A stretch of 64,000 nucleotides of DNA, from NCBI GenBank assembly GCA_052143835.1, contig JBKQRV010000191.1, positions 1 through 64,000 of the forward strand, in the 5' to 3' direction. Position numbers and translations under genes: made by a program. The first letter of the stretch is position 1; every line of letters starts with the position of its first letter. The notes below the pieces were generated by a model. That model ran no database searches. It was not told where the DNA came from and was given only the letters and a program-made list of their open reading frames with translations. Positions 17,158 through 25,277 of the stretch are shown in pieces. The stretch comes from DASPPM01 sp052143835. GTDB lineage: Bacteria > Pseudomonadota > Alphaproteobacteria > JACZXZ01.

Positions 17158-17925
17158 ATGAAGGCCTTCGATGGCCAGGTTGTGTGGATGACGGGTGCGG
17201 GCACCGGAATCGGCAGGGCGGGTGCCGTCATGTTCGCGCGCGAGGGGGCGCAAGTGGCGCTCATCGGCCGGCGGCGCGAGAAACTCGAGGAGGTGGCGGC
17301 CGAGATTCGCGGATCGGGCGGCACGGCGCTCGTCGAGCCGCTCGACGTCTCCCTGCGGGAGAAGGTCGACGCGAGTGCGCGGCACCTCTTGGACCGCCTG
17401 AAGCGCGTCGACATCCTGGTGAACAACGCTGGCACCAATGTCGTCACCCGCCGCCTCGACGAGGTCTCGCCTGCCGACTGGGACCACGTACTCGCGGTGA
17501 ACCTGACCGGCGCCTTCAACATGTTCCAGGCCGTCTTCCCGACCATGCGCGCGCAAAAAGACGGGCTCGTCATCAACGTGGCGTCGACCGCGGCGCGGCG
17601 GGTCAGCGGGGCCGCCGGCATCGCCTATTCTGCCTCCAAGTTCGGCATGCTCGGCATGAGCCTGTCCTTGACACAGGAGGCCTGGAAGTTCGGGATCAGG
17701 GCGTGCTGCATCTGCCCCGACGACGTGAACACCCCGATCATGGCGCGGCGCAGGATCAAATATCCGCCCGAGGTGCTCGCCCAGTTCATCCAGCCGGAGG
17801 ATCTGGCCGAGACCATGCGCTACGTGGCGCTCATGCCGAAACGCACCTCGATCCCCGAGATCGTCGTCTGCCCGACCAACATCAGGCCCTATACGCCGGC
17901 CGAGAGCGGCATTCCGGGCTCCTAG
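17158..17925 (+). CDS. Short-chain dehydrogenase/reductase
   Basis: The 255-residue product has the cofactor motif TGAGTGIG (residues 12-19), the NNAG motif (89-92) and the catalytic Ser143, Tyr157 and Lys161 (YSASK). GGGAGGTGCAGT provides a strong ribosome site. It is an NAD(P)-dependent oxidoreductase acting on an alcohol or ketone; the substrate is unknown. It precedes a PotD-like binding protein by 115 bases on the same strand and may belong to the polyamine-type transport unit. Confidence 0.92.
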   Translation: MKAFDGQVVWMTGAGTGIGRAGAVMFAREGAQVALIGRRREKLEEVAAEIRGSGGTALVEPLDVSLREKVDASARHLLDRLKRVDILVNNAGTNVVTRRLDEVSPADWDHVLAVNLTGAFNMFQAVFPTMRAQKDGLVINVASTAARRVSGAAGIAYSASKFGMLGMSLSLTQEAWKFGIRACCICPDDVNTPIMARRRIKYPPEVLAQFIQPEDLAETMRYVALMPKRTSIPEIVVCPTNIRPYTPAESGIPGS

Positions 17926-18040
17926 GGGCTCTCTCGACGCCGGCAGGGCCCCATAGTAGGCTGGGCGCCGCGATGGCAACGAAACCAAGGAGCTTGTCCC
18001 CAGGACAAGGTCTCCGGAACGCGATCAGGGAGGTACTTCG

Positions 18041-19126
18041 ATGTCCAAGAGCAAGAGAGAAACCGGAATTGCCGCCGCTTCGCTCAGCCGCCGCGAGCTT
18101 CTGATCGGCGCCGGCGCCGCCACGCTGGCGTTGACGCAATTTCCGCAGCACGCCGCCTTCGCCAAGGAGACCTTCACGGTCGCCGATCCGGGCGGTCCCT
18201 TCGGTCCCGCCTTCGATGCCGCCTTCATCAAGCCCTACGAGCAGGAGACGGGCGACGAGATCTCGCACGTCGCGCGCATTCACTATCCGACCGTCGAGAT
18301 CAAGGCGATGGTCGACACCAAGACCTACAACTGGGACGTGGTCACCGCCACGGACGCGGACCGCTACGAGCTGACCCGGCAGGGACTGCTCGAGCCGCTC
18401 GATTGGAGCGGCGACGACATGGCCCAGATCATGGCGTCGGCGCACCGGCCCGACTGGATGGGCACCGACGTCTATGCCTCGATCCTGGCCTATCGCACCG
18501 ACAAGTACGGCAAGAACGGTCCCAAGTCGTGGGCGGATTTCTGGAACGTCCAGAAGTTCCCCGGCCGGCGCGCCTTCCACAAGCATCCGATCGATACGCT
18601 CGAGCAGGCGCTCATGGCGGACGGCGTGGCACCGGACAAGGTCTACCCCATCGACATGGACCATGCCTTCAAGAGCCTCGACAAGATCAAGCCCCACATC
18701 GACGTGTGGTGGACCGGCGGCGCGCAGACGACCCAGCTGCTCGAGAGCGGCGAATGCGACATCGTGCCGACGTGGAACGGGCGGGCCCAGGTGCTGATCG
18801 ACGCCGGCAAGCCGGTCGAGATCGAGTGGAACCAGGGCATCTATTCCTTGGAAGGCTGGGTCATCGCCAAGGGCAACCCGAAGGCGGCGGTGGGCAAGGG
18901 TTTCATCAAGTTCTGCGCGAATGCCAAGCGGCAGGCCGAATATACCAAGACGCTCGCCTATGGGCCGACCAACCCCAAGGCCTACGATTTTATTCCGCCG
19001 GATCGCGCCAAATATCTCCCCACCGCCCCCGACAACATCAAGCGGCTAATCCTCTCCTCGACCGAATGGTGGGGCAGCAATAAGGAGAAGGCGATCGAGC
19101 GCTTCGACGCCTGGCTCCTCAAATAG
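18041..19126 (+). CDS. PotD/PotF-like extracellular solute-binding protein
   Basis: The 361-residue product begins with a twin-arginine-like leader (LSRRELLIGAGAATLAL). The mature part has features of family-1 polyamine/iron-type binding proteins: 'YNWDVVTATDADRYELTRQGLLEPLDW', 'DVYASILAYRTDKYGKNGPKSWADFW' and a C-terminal 'AIERFDAWLLK'. AGGGAGGTACTTCG precedes the ATG. It is the receptor for the PotA/fused permease genes at 20056-22970, from which it is separated by a sirtuin gene on the other strand. The ligand may be a polyamine or another small compound. Confidence 0.88.
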   Translation: MSKSKRETGIAAASLSRRELLIGAGAATLALTQFPQHAAFAKETFTVADPGGPFGPAFDAAFIKPYEQETGDEISHVARIHYPTVEIKAMVDTKTYNWDVVTATDADRYELTRQGLLEPLDWSGDDMAQIMASAHRPDWMGTDVYASILAYRTDKYGKNGPKSWADFWNVQKFPGRRAFHKHPIDTLEQALMADGVAPDKVYPIDMDHAFKSLDKIKPHIDVWWTGGAQTTQLLESGECDIVPTWNGRAQVLIDAGKPVEIEWNQGIYSLEGWVIAKGNPKAAVGKGFIKFCANAKRQAEYTKTLAYGPTNPKAYDFIPPDRAKYLPTAPDNIKRLILSSTEWWGSNKEKAIERFDAWLLK

Positions 19127-19159
19127 GACTGCCGCGCGGGCAAGCGGCGGCGTCCGCCC

Positions 19160-19903
19160 CTAATCCGCGGGTGCCACGGCCTTGAGCACCGCGCCGATCT
19201 CCTCATGGAGCACGACGTCGGCGAAGGCGTCCTGCTCGGTCGGCTCGCGGTTGACGATGGCGAGCTTGGCGCCCTTCTCCTTGGCGAGTAGGGGGAAGCC
19301 CGCCGCGGGATAGACCACGAGCGAGGAGCCGAGCACGATGAAGAGGTCGCAGGCGAGCGTCTCCCTCTCCGCGCGCGCCATGGCGTCCTGCGGCATGGCT
19401 TGACCGAAGGAGATGGTCGCCGTCTTGACCAGGCCGCCGCATTCGCGGCAGCTCGGGATCTCGCCGCGCCCGAGGAAGCTCTGCTTGAGGACCTCGAGCT
19501 CGTGGCGGAGCGCGCAGCTCAGGCAGGTCGCGTAGGTCGCATTGCCGTGGAGCTCGACGATGCGCTCCCCAGGCACGCCCGAGTCCTGATGGAGATTGTC
19601 GACGTTCTGGGTGATGACCGCGGAGACCTTGCCCCCTGCCACGAGGCGCGCGACCGCTCTGTGCCCCGCATTCGGCTTGGCGCCGACCCATCCCGCCACA
19701 CCTGAGAAGACGCGGTTCCATGCCTCGCGGCGCATCTCCTCGCTCGTCACGAACTCGTCGAAATAGATGGGCCGCATGCGGCTCCACACCCCGCCGGGGC
19801 TCCTGAAGTCGGGGATGCCCGACTCCGTCGACATCCCGGCACCGGTGAAGACGACGGCGCGTCGGGCGTCTGCAATCAGGCTTGCCAAGCGCTCTCGCGA
19901 CAT
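19160..19903 (-). CDS. cobB: Sirtuin, NAD-dependent protein deacylase
   Basis: The 247-residue product is taken from the ATG at 19903. It has the NAD-binding GAGMSTESGIPDFRS at residues 21-35, TQNVDNLHQDSG near 98-109 and the catalytic His119 in ELHGN. A zinc knuckle is formed by Cys127/Cys130 and Cys152/Cys155, so all catalytic elements are present. It removes acyl groups from lysine, producing O-acyl-ADP-ribose and nicotinamide. It lies opposite to and within the PotD-PotA set, which is an unusual place for it. Class assignment beyond bacterial sirtuin is not attempted. Confidence 0.9.
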   Translation of the reverse strand: MSRERLASLIADARRAVVFTGAGMSTESGIPDFRSPGGVWSRMRPIYFDEFVTSEEMRREAWNRVFSGVAGWVGAKPNAGHRAVARLVAGGKVSAVITQNVDNLHQDSGVPGERIVELHGNATYATCLSCALRHELEVLKQSFLGRGEIPSCRECGGLVKTATISFGQAMPQDAMARAERETLACDLFIVLGSSLVVYPAAGFPLLAKEKGAKLAIVNREPTEQDAFADVVLHEEIGAVLKAVAPAD

Positions 19904-20055
19904 GGGCGCATGATAACCCTGGAGGTCCACCGCAGCGCAAGGGCGCGCGCGGCCCGCTCCGGCGCGGAAGCAAGGGCTTGCCCCCCGGCACTTGTTTCTG
20001 GACAATCGCCTGGTCTCGCGGACGAATAAAAACAGGCGAGGAGCGGGGGGTACGC

Positions 20056-21156
20056 GTGGCCGAATCCAAGATCAAGCTGTCGGTGCGCAAGGCGAACAAG
20101 CACTATGGCGCGGTTGTCGCCCTCGCGGAAGCGAGCTTCGACATGCGCGAGGGCGAGTTCCTGACCCTTCTCGGCCCCTCGGGCTCGGGCAAGACGACCT
20201 TGCTCATGATCGTGAGCGGCCTCACCCAGCCCGACGGCGGCGAGGTCTGGATCGACGGCAGGCTTGCGACCTATGCGCCGCCGCACAAGCGCGACATCGG
20301 CATCGTCTTCCAGAACTACGCGCTTTTCCCGCATTTGACCGTCTTCGAGAACATCGCCTTTCCGCTCCGCATGCGGCAGATGGCGGAGCGCAAGATCGCG
20401 GAAGAGGTCATGCAGGCACTCGACACGGTCCAGCTCGGGCACACGGCCAAGCGCATGCCGCGCGAGCTTTCCGGCGGACAGCAGCAGCGCATCGCCCTTG
20501 CGCGCTGCACGGTCTACCGTCCCTCGATCGTGCTCATGGACGAGCCGCTCGGCGCGCTCGACCGCAAGCTGCGCGATCAGATGCAGCTCGAGATCAAGCA
20601 TCTCCATCAGCACCTCGGCATCACCGTGCTCTACGTCACGCACGACCAGGACGAGGCGATGACCATGTCCGACCGCATCTGCCTCATGAACAACGGTCGC
20701 ATCGAGCAGCTCGGCGCGCCCCAGGAGCTCTATTTCCGCCCGCGCTCGGTTTTCGTCGCCGACTTCCTGGGCGAGTCCAACCTCTTGCCGGGCACCGTCA
20801 TCGCAAGCGGCGGCTCGCTCGTCGTCGAGGGCCCCGGCGGGCTCAAAGTGCGCGCCATGCCGAGCGTCGATCTCGGCGTCGGCGCGCGGGTGCGGCTCAT
20901 GGCGCGGCCCGAGAGCCTGCGCCTCATCGGGCCCGGCGAGGAGGCCGACAACGTGGCGGAGGGCACGCTCGCGGAGGTCGTCTTCGTGGGCGGCGTGCGG
21001 CGCTATTACGTGGCCCTCGCCGGCGAGGCGATGCTCGCGGTGAAGGAGCTCACGGATGCGGGTGCCGCAGCCCGCAATCCCGGCGAGCGGGTGCGCGTGG
21101 GATGGGAGGCCGCGCGCACGATCGCCTTGCCCGAGAGTGCTGGGCCCTCGCCGTGA
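20056..21156 (+). CDS. potA: PotA-like ABC transporter ATP-binding protein
   Basis: The 366-residue product starts at a GTG at 20056 following GAGGAGCGGGG; longer upstream readings run into the sirtuin promoter. It shows Walker A GPSGSGKTT, the signature LSGGQQQR, Walker B VLMDEPLGALD and the switch His in VTHDQDEA. A C-terminal TOBE-type regulatory domain begins at about residue 285 (VRLMARPESLRLI). It energises the fused permease encoded immediately downstream, whose GTG overlaps this stop by 4 bases. Confidence 0.92.
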   Translation: MAESKIKLSVRKANKHYGAVVALAEASFDMREGEFLTLLGPSGSGKTTLLMIVSGLTQPDGGEVWIDGRLATYAPPHKRDIGIVFQNYALFPHLTVFENIAFPLRMRQMAERKIAEEVMQALDTVQLGHTAKRMPRELSGGQQQRIALARCTVYRPSIVLMDEPLGALDRKLRDQMQLEIKHLHQHLGITVLYVTHDQDEAMTMSDRICLMNNGRIEQLGAPQELYFRPRSVFVADFLGESNLLPGTVIASGGSLVVEGPGGLKVRAMPSVDLGVGARVRLMARPESLRLIGPGEEADNVAEGTLAEVVFVGGVRRYYVALAGEAMLAVKELTDAGAAARNPGERVRVGWEAARTIALPESAGPSP

Positions 21157-22970
21157 GCGTCGCCTCCGCGAGCACCTTGCCCGGCGCATGGCGGCCGCAG
21201 CGCGGCTGGGTCGCGGCCTGGCCGCTCTATCCGCTCATCGTCTTTCTCGTCGTCTTCCTCATCTTTCCCGTGGTGCAGCTCCTCTGGCTCAGCTTCACCG
21301 ATCCTTCGTGGCACTTCTCGCTGGTGAACTACACGCGGATCGCCACCACGCCCGTCTATCTCCAGGTGCTCGCCATCACCTTCAAGATCGCGGGATGGAC
21401 CACCGTCTTCACCATCCTCGCCGGCTATCCCGTCGCCTATCTGCTCGCGACGCTTGCCGAGCGCCGCCGCGACGCGCTCATGCTGCTGGTGCTGATGCCG
21501 TTCTGGACGAGCTTCCTCGTGCGTACCTTCGCCTGGATGGTGCTCCTCGGCCGCAATGGTGCCGTGAACCGCCTGCTCGTCGCCTTGGGCATCGTCGATG
21601 CGCCGGTGCGCCTGATCTACAACTTCTCCGGCGTCATGATCGGCATGGTGCAGGGCATGATGCCGCTTGCGATCCTCACCATGGTCGCGGTGATGCAGAA
21701 CATCGACGCCACACTTGCGAAGGCGGCGCACACGCTCGGCGCGCGCGGCGGCCAGGCGTTCTGGCGCATCTACTTCCCGCTCTCCCTACCCGGCGTGGCG
21801 GCGGCGGGCCTTCTCGTCTTCATCACCTCCCTCGGCTTCTTCATCATCCCGGCCCTTCTCGGGGGTGCGCACGAGACCATGATCTCGCAGGTGATCATTT
21901 CCGTCATCCAGGAGCTCATGAACTGGCGCTTCGCCGGCGCACTCTCGCTCGTGCTTTTCGCTTCCGCGGCGCTGGTGTTCTACCTCTACGACCGCATGCT
22001 CGGCATGTCGACGCTCTCGGGAGGGGCCGCAGGATCCGACCGGCTCGCCGAGCGCGGCCGCGCGAATATCCTGAGCACGGGCGGGGCCTGGCTCGGCGGG
22101 CGGGCGATCGCGCTTTTCGGTTGGCTTTGCGACCGCGCCGCGCTTTTGTGGGAGCTCGTAGTACCAGTCAGCCCCCGGCGGCCGCAGCGGCGGCTCGCGC
22201 GCGGCGTGCTGTGGGCGGTCGGGCTCCTCGTCATCGCCTTCCTCGTCGTCCCCTCCTTCTTCGTGATTCCGGTCTCGTTCACCGCCGACAGGTTCGTCGA
22301 CTTTCCCCCGAAGGGCTTCTCGCTGCGTTGGTACGCGACCTATCTCGGCTCGCCGGCATGGACCGACGCCACCGTCCGCTCGATCACCGTCGCCTTCATG
22401 ACCGGGATCGTCGCCACGCTCCTCGGCGCCGCGGCGGCCTTCGTGCTCGTGCGCCAGCGCATCGTCGGGCGCACGGCGGTGCTCACCCTCGTGCTCATGC
22501 CGCTCATCCTGCCGCGCATGATCATCGCCGTGGCCCTCTTCTATCTTTTCGCGCGCCTCGGCCTGGTGGGCACGCAGGCGGGCCTCGTGATCGGACACAC
22601 GGTCCTTGCCGTGCCCTATGTCGTGATCACGGTGATGGCGGTGCTCAAGACCTACGACGAGCGCTACGATCAGGCCGCGTGGAGCCTGGGTGCCACGAAG
22701 TGGAAGGCGCTCTGGCACATCACGCTGCCGCAGATCCGCGCGGGGCTCATCGCCGGGTACCTCTTCGCCTTCGTCACCTCGTTCGACGACCTGACGGTGG
22801 CGCTCTTCATCACCGCGGGCGCCACGGCGACGCTGCCGCGCCAGATGTGGAACGACCTGCTCCTGCAGGTGAATCCCACGCTCGCCGCCGTGTCGACCGT
22901 GATCCTTCTCCTCATCACCGTGTTCATCGTGGCGGCGGAGCTCTTGCGCCGCCGCGCCGTGCGTCATTGA
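21153..22970 (+). CDS. Fused PotB-PotC-type ABC transporter permease
   Basis: One 605-residue ORF carries two complete transmembrane domains. The first half has helices from LYPLIVFLVVFLIF and an EAA loop 'AAHTLGARGGQAFWRIYFPLSLPG' near residue 190. A polar linker at about 290-340 follows. The second half has its own EAA loop 'AAWSLGATKWKALWHITLPQIRAG' near residue 506. Normally PotB and PotC are separate proteins of about 280-300 residues each. The GTG start overlaps the potA stop (GTGA), fixing the frame and implying coupling. It forms the channel for the solute bound by the protein at 18041-19126. Confidence 0.9.
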   Translation: MSVASASTLPGAWRPQRGWVAAWPLYPLIVFLVVFLIFPVVQLLWLSFTDPSWHFSLVNYTRIATTPVYLQVLAITFKIAGWTTVFTILAGYPVAYLLATLAERRRDALMLLVLMPFWTSFLVRTFAWMVLLGRNGAVNRLLVALGIVDAPVRLIYNFSGVMIGMVQGMMPLAILTMVAVMQNIDATLAKAAHTLGARGGQAFWRIYFPLSLPGVAAAGLLVFITSLGFFIIPALLGGAHETMISQVIISVIQELMNWRFAGALSLVLFASAALVFYLYDRMLGMSTLSGGAAGSDRLAERGRANILSTGGAWLGGRAIALFGWLCDRAALLWELVVPVSPRRPQRRLARGVLWAVGLLVIAFLVVPSFFVIPVSFTADRFVDFPPKGFSLRWYATYLGSPAWTDATVRSITVAFMTGIVATLLGAAAAFVLVRQRIVGRTAVLTLVLMPLILPRMIIAVALFYLFARLGLVGTQAGLVIGHTVLAVPYVVITVMAVLKTYDERYDQAAWSLGATKWKALWHITLPQIRAGLIAGYLFAFVTSFDDLTVALFITAGATATLPRQMWNDLLLQVNPTLAAVSTVILLLITVFIVAAELLRRRAVRH

Positions 22971-22987
22971 AAGCCGGGAGGTCAACC

Positions 22988-23755
22988 GTGGCGAAAGCGA
23001 TCTATCCGCGAGCCGAGCGCAAGGGAAACCGCGAGCCCGAGATCGCCTTGCGCAGCGATCTCGCAGCCGCGTGCCGCTGGGCGGCCCGGCTCAATCTGCA
23101 CGAGGGGATTTGCAACCACTTCACCGTCCTCCTTAGGCACTCGCCGGCGCGCGTGCTCATCAATCCCAAGGGGCGCCACTTCGCCAAGATGACGGCGAGC
23201 TCGCTCATCGCCATCGACGAGGAGGGCCGCACGGTCGAGGGCGAGGGGTTAGCACCGGTGAGCGGGGTCGCCATCCACGTGCCCATCCACCTGCGGCATC
23301 CGAGCGCCAAGGTGGTGCTGCACTGCCACATGCCCTACGCGACCGCGCTCACGGCGATCAAGGGCGGCCGGCTCGAGATGGTGCACCAGAACTCGGCCCG
23401 CTTCTTCGGCAAGCTCGCCTACGACGACCATTTCAACGGCATCGCGCTTGACCAGGACGAGGGGCGGCGCATGGCGGCGGTGATGGGCGAGAAGCGCATC
23501 CTATTCCTCGCCAATCACGGCGTCATCGTCGTCGCCGAGACGGTCGCCGAGGCCTTCGACGACCTCTACTACCTCGAGCGCGCCTGCCAGGTGCAGCTTC
23601 TCGCCATGCAGACGGGAAAGCCCTTGAACGTCATGACCGATGACATGGTGCGCCGCACGGCGGCCGAGTTCGGCGACTTCGCGGTCAATGCGGAGCTTCA
23701 CTTCGATGCGCTGCGCGCAGCACTCGACGAGGAGGAGCCGGCCTATGCGTCCTGA
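22988..23755 (+). CDS. Class II aldolase/adducin-family protein
   Basis: The 255-residue product starts at a GTG at 22988 after GGGAGGTCAACC, 17 bases past the permease. It has the fold's substrate phosphate/nucleophile region (EGICNHFTVLL), the metal-binding HVPIHLRHPSAKVVLHCHMPYATA and a third His in ANHGVIVV. These enzymes are zinc-dependent aldolases or decarboxylases. Being last in the Pot operon, it probably acts on the imported compound or its product. The specific reaction is unknown. Confidence 0.88.
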   Translation: MAKAIYPRAERKGNREPEIALRSDLAAACRWAARLNLHEGICNHFTVLLRHSPARVLINPKGRHFAKMTASSLIAIDEEGRTVEGEGLAPVSGVAIHVPIHLRHPSAKVVLHCHMPYATALTAIKGGRLEMVHQNSARFFGKLAYDDHFNGIALDQDEGRRMAAVMGEKRILFLANHGVIVVAETVAEAFDDLYYLERACQVQLLAMQTGKPLNVMTDDMVRRTAAEFGDFAVNAELHFDALRAALDEEEPAYAS

Positions 23756-23765
23756 GGCGTTCACT

Positions 23766-23932
23766 CCCTCTCCCGCTTTGCGGAAGAGGGAAGGGGCCCG
23801 TTGCGCAGCAACGGGAAGGGTGAGGGACAGCGGCGCCGCGATCCCTCACGCTCCCATCCCCGGGACGAAGTGCCCGGGGATGGGTCCCTCGTCGATCCGC
23901 TTTGCGGCTCGACCCCGCAAAGCGGGAGAGGG
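23766..23932. repeat. Composite palindromic intergenic element
   Basis: The ends are an 18-bp perfect inverted repeat (CCCTCTCCCGCTTTGCGG at 23766-23783 with its complement at 23915-23932). Inside are two more perfect hairpins: CCCGTTGC/GCAACGGG at 23797-23815 and CCCATCCCCGGG/CCCGGGGATGGG at 23853-23884. It fills the gap between two convergent genes. It looks like a dispersed REP/MITE-like element that also serves as a transcript end. Confidence 0.75.
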
Positions 23933-23933
23933 G

Positions 23934-24770
23934 TTAGCCATCCGGCTTACCGTGGCTGGAGACGACGCGGACGGCGCCGCGGATGAGATCGCGGAATGCT
24001 GCGTCGTAGTTCACGCCGCTGATGCTCCAGGCGTAACCCTCGCCCTTCCAGAACATGCGCCACGACCCGACCCAGCCGGGGAGGGCTGGCTGGAACTCGA
24101 GCGTGCCGACGACGATCACCTGGTCCGCGGCCGATGCCACCTGAGGCGGGGGGAACCAGCCCATGGTGACGCCCCAGGCGGCGAGCTCGGCCTCGCTCGG
24201 GATGCGCGCCTTCATGCCGAAGTCGCCGGCCAAGCTCTCGAAGGCGACCCGTTGCTCCGCGGCGGCGGGATTCTCGGCACTCAGCCAATAGGTGCCCTTG
24301 ACGCCGCGCACCGAGAGGGCGGGGACGAGCATGGGCCGCTCGCCGCGCCAGGGTCGCTCGCCGAGACGCGCTAGCGCGCGGTTGATCCGTGCCGGGTCGA
24401 AAATCACGGTGAGGTAATGGGAGCGGTCGTAGCTGGCCTGGTCGTCCCGATGGGGTATGACGGCCTTCGGATCCATGTAGTAGAAAGACGTGACGAAGGA
24501 GTCCGCGTGGGCTGCGAGCACGGCCGTGCGTGGATCGCTCTCGAGCCGCGGCTCGCCCGACAGCTTCACGAGGACCTCGCGCAGGCAGTGCGCGAAACCG
24601 CTCGAACGGTAGCGCGTGTCGGAGCCGGTGACGATCGCGGTCGCTTGATAAAGGCCGCTCATATCCTGTGCGCTGCCTGCGCGCGCGGCAGCTGCGGCGA
24701 ATGCCATTGCGAGCGTCGCGAGCAAGGGGGCCGCCGCTCGCCTGCCGTGCCGGGTTTGTCGATGCTCCAT
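23934..24770 (-). CDS. DUF2066-like secreted protein of unknown function
   Basis: The 278-residue product has a Sec signal (RRAAAPLLATLAMAFAAAAARA). Its mature part starts 'GLYQATAIVTGSDTRYRSSGFAHCLREVLVKLSGEP', resembling DUF2066 proteins. No catalytic motif is evident. The C-terminal third has aromatic-rich strands (WVGSWRMFWKGEGYAWSISG). It is probably periplasmic and stands alone on this strand, with a large palindrome in its upstream region. The function is unknown. Confidence 0.65.
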   Translation of the reverse strand: MEHRQTRHGRRAAAPLLATLAMAFAAAAARAGSAQDMSGLYQATAIVTGSDTRYRSSGFAHCLREVLVKLSGEPRLESDPRTAVLAAHADSFVTSFYYMDPKAVIPHRDDQASYDRSHYLTVIFDPARINRALARLGERPWRGERPMLVPALSVRGVKGTYWLSAENPAAAEQRVAFESLAGDFGMKARIPSEAELAAWGVTMGWFPPPQVASAADQVIVVGTLEFQPALPGWVGSWRMFWKGEGYAWSISGVNYDAAFRDLIRGAVRVVSSHGKPDG

Positions 24771-24815
24771 CGCCGGTGCCCCCTGCCGATTGCACCCGAA
24801 TCCAGAAGAAGGAGT

Positions 24816-24865
24816 CGCGCTATCTTTAACTTTCTATTTGCATATAGACAGTTAAAGATAGCGCG
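24816..24865. promoter_or_regulatory. 50-bp near-perfect palindrome upstream of the DUF2066-like gene
   Basis: CGCGCTATCTTTAACT (24816-24831) pairs exactly with AGTTAAAGATAGCGCG (24850-24865). The 18-base interval contains a smaller TCTAT/ATAGA stem. It is A/T-rich amid GC-rich DNA and 46 bases upstream of the minus-strand start. It could be an operator, a cruciform or hairpin in the 5' leader, or the trace of a mobile element. Confidence 0.6.
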
Positions 24866-24962
24866 CTGATCGAGGTCGTGCAACGGGATAAATCGCGCGG
24901 AAGGCGGTCGGGTTCGGCCCTTCCAATGACCGTTCCGGCATGTCAGGCTGAGAGGAGCAGCC

Positions 24963-25212
24963 ATGCGCAGCCAAGCCAGCTTTGCCAAAGCGCCGCAGCC
25001 CGCAACGCCGGTGAATTTCGCCGTGCCGGCGCATGCCTGCGGCTGCCATACGCATATTCACGGCGACCCCGAGCAGTTCCCCTTCTTTGCGGGCCGGGTC
25101 TATACGCCCGGGACGGCCTTGCCCGAGGAGATGGCGGCGCGCCATCGCGCCCTCCATGTCGAGCGCGTGGTGATCGTGACACCGAGCGTCTACGGCGCCG
25201 ACAATTCCGCGT
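24963..25212 (+). pseudogene. Truncated amidohydrolase (amidohydrolase-2 family) remnant
   Basis: The reading starts well, with a ribosome-site-like GAGAGGAGC before the ATG. It then shows the N-terminus of a metal-dependent TIM-barrel hydrolase: ACGCHTHIHGDPEQFPFF with the HxH metal ligands, then RHRALHVERVVIVTPSVYGADNS. After about residue 83 family resemblance stops and the frame continues into sequence antisense to the next gene. Intact members have about 270-300 residues. The rest of the gene is missing, so this is a 5' fragment. Confidence 0.75.
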
Positions 25213-25277
25213 CCCACTTCGGCATGAAGGCGCGGAGCAGGAACGCGCGCGGCGCTTTTCCCAGCATTGCGCGCGAT

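Noticed and set aside
19992..21152. Apparent N-terminal extension of the fused permease through the potA region
   Set aside because: It is the +1 frame of potA; the GTG at 21153 overlapping the potA stop and the first membrane helix define the real start.
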